5,214 bases of DNA, from the NCBI GenBank assembly GCA_002451235.1, contig DKBN01000009.1, positions 1 through 5,214 of the forward strand. The letters run 5' to 3'. Source of the stretch: Patescibacteria group bacterium UBA6899. Lineage in GTDB: Bacteria; Patescibacteriota; Minisyncoccia; Phycocordibacterales; UBA6899. The translations under genes were made by a program, and so were the position numbers. How positions within the stretch are numbered: position 1 is the stretch's first letter; each line of letters opens with the position of its first letter. Below are positions 4,514 to 5,214 of the stretch, one piece after another. Below the pieces are notes generated by a model. That model was not told the origin of the DNA, made no database searches, and saw nothing but the letters and a program-made list of their open reading frames with translations.

Positions 4514-4987
4514 ATGACGTTCAACCTACAGGACGATAAATATAGAATCGTGGTTCTAGGTGTACTATTGACTCTAACACCACTCATTAATTCATTGATT
4601 GCGCGATCCGTATATACAATAGCTGGGTGCGCAGAAGGTTGTGTCGTCGGTGGCTATTCTTTTGCCCAGCTATTAAGGGACATAGAGGTATCATACTTGC
4701 CTATATATGGAATTTTCTTGGTTCCTCTTGGGATCACCACTGTAGTTGTGGGAGTCACGAAAAAGGCAACAAACATAAATTCTCAACAATTAACAATTGC
4801 ACCAAATAAACCATTTCAACTAGGTATTTTATTAAAAGGCACGCTTATTATCATTATCCCTATTGTGCTTTTCATGTGTAGCGCTGTCTTTTTGGGTGGC
4901 GACAATTCATTGACCAACCTATTTATATTTATTTCCTACTTAGCGTTCCCATTTGGAATATTTGTAGTACTACAAGCGAAGAGCTAG
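4514..4987 (+). CDS. AT-rich hypothetical protein with four membrane helices, 157 aa
   Basis: No family is recognised. Four hydrophobic helices are visible, at about residues 11-29, 61-82, 105-126 and 134-153. A cysteine-containing loop (CAEGCVVGGYSF, 39-50) lies between the first and second helix. A hydrophilic loop with TKKATNINSQQ (82-92) precedes helix three, and LIIIIPIVLF is typical of the third helix. The two cysteines in CAEGC could form a disulfide or bind metal (inference). The ATG lies 9 bases after the lemA stop, with only TAAGG close by as ribosome site. Codon use (many ATA, TTA and AAT) and base composition are much more AT-rich than in lemA and DUF4349. This suggests recent acquisition, perhaps linked to the neighbouring insertion sequence. 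Confidence 0.75.
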   Translation: MTFNLQDDKYRIVVLGVLLTLTPLINSLIARSVYTIAGCAEGCVVGGYSFAQLLRDIEVSYLPIYGIFLVPLGITTVVVGVTKKATNINSQQLTIAPNKPFQLGILLKGTLIIIIPIVLFMCSAVFLGGDNSLTNLFIFISYLAFPFGIFVVLQAKS

Positions 4988-5028
4988 GAAAGCCTCCCCA
5001 ACTTGTACAAGGTGGTACCTCACTTTCC
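4987..5028 (+). terminator. Weak hairpin after the membrane-protein gene
   Basis: ggaaag (4987-4992) can pair with ctttcc (5023-5028). Between them lies the perfect palindrome cttgtacaag (5002-5011). The outer stem is short and imperfect inside, and only an AT-rich rather than T-only stretch follows. It may end the lemA transcript, but the call is weak. Confidence 0.3.
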
Positions 5029-5048
5029 GTGGTGCTATTATATTAAGG

Positions 5049-5080
5049 CTCTAGACTAGCATCTCAATGCTAAACTAGAG
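5049..5080 (+). promoter_or_regulatory. Hairpin just before the transposase start
   Basis: ctctag-ac-tagcat (5049-5062) pairs with atgcta-aa-ctagag (5067-5080): two 6-bp stems with a two-base internal mismatch and the loop ctca. It ends two bases before the transposase ATG and includes the only ribosome-site-like bases (gag). It may hide the start from transcripts entering from outside, as known for IS10 and IS50. Confidence 0.5.
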
Positions 5081-5082
5081 AA

Positions 5083-5214
5083 ATGTCGTTGAAATACTCA
5101 CGATTATCAACAAAGAAGCGCGCGCGTCTTTTGAAGTGTTTCGTAGCGGATATTTCTGCGACACAGGCGGCGACACTTGTCGGCGTGAACCGCAATACCG
5201 TGAATACCTGGTAT
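5083..5214 (+). CDS. IS1595-family-like transposase, N-terminal part
   Basis: Only 44 codons are visible and the gene continues past the right edge. The sequence MSLKYSRLSTKKRARLLKCF is followed by VADISATQAATLVGVNRNTV and NTWY. This is the N-terminal helix-turn-helix seen in IS1595/IS1016-type transposases: a KYSRLSxKKxxxLLKCFV opening, then A-T-x-A-A-x-L-V-G-V-N-R-N-T-V. In this family a zinc-ribbon and a DDE-type (DDN/DDE) catalytic domain follow, but none of that is within the window. The product would cut and insert the element's own DNA. The family call rests on this short motif and is fairly good; subgroup and intactness are unknown. Confidence 0.78.
   Translation, partial: MSLKYSRLSTKKRARLLKCFVADISATQAATLVGVNRNTVNTWY

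Larger units (their letters stand above)
5047..5214 (+). mobile_element. Left end of an IS1595-like insertion sequence, cut by the window edge
   Basis: The element is inferred from the transposase start at 5083 and the short GC-poor leader before it. Its tip is placed at about ggctctag (5047 onward) because sequence character changes there. Only one end is visible, so neither the inverted repeat nor the target-site duplication can be confirmed. The boundary may be off by tens of bases. Confidence 0.55.

Noticed and set aside
5008..5021. T-box-like string aaggtggtacctc, resembling the antiterminator motif AGGGTGGTACCGCG.
   Set aside because: The match is partial. The upstream region where a specifier stem would lie is coding, and the next gene is a transposase, not an aminoacyl-tRNA synthetase or amino-acid gene.

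Overview
The window looks like a chromosomal segment of an uncultivated bacterium. A Candidate Phyla Radiation (Patescibacteria) lineage is my best guess, based on the lean gene mix: a GroEL ending in GGMGDMDY, a UbiA-family enzyme, a DUF4349 + LemA membrane pair, several orphan genes, and scattered short palindromic repeats. That placement is inference. TGA is used as a stop (for example at 2628-2630 and 3877-3879), so lineages that read TGA as glycine are unlikely. Most genes are moderately GC-rich. The 1840-1950 intergenic region and the last membrane-protein gene are clearly AT-rich.

Left part (1-1470): the 3' end of groEL enters from the left edge and stops at 169. A UbiA-family prenyltransferase gene follows, then a second, truncated copy of the groEL 3' end (1036-1275). 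Four copies of a short palindromic repeat (core caagggcagcccttg) punctuate this stretch. They lie right after both groEL stops, at the broken 5' edge of the truncated copy, and as a head-to-head pair at 1368-1404. The two groEL tails differ almost only at synonymous sites. The fragment therefore diverged as part of a working groEL before it was cut, as expected if foreign or paralogous DNA recombined at the groEL 3' end.

Middle part (1471-2720): two unrecognised genes diverge from an AT-rich control region. One encodes a 111-aa soluble protein (minus strand) and the other a 210-aa membrane protein (plus strand). Each has a plausible sigma70-type promoter, and operator-like repeats overlap both. 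Hairpin terminators close both units.

Right part (2719-5214): a DUF4349 membrane protein, a possible 18-codon leader ORF, lemA and an AT-rich four-helix membrane protein are all on the plus strand with short gaps, probably one transcription unit. DUF4349 and LemA proteins are both envelope-associated; their joint role is unknown. The window ends inside an insertion sequence whose transposase N-terminus resembles the IS1595 family. A hairpin lies just ahead of its start codon.
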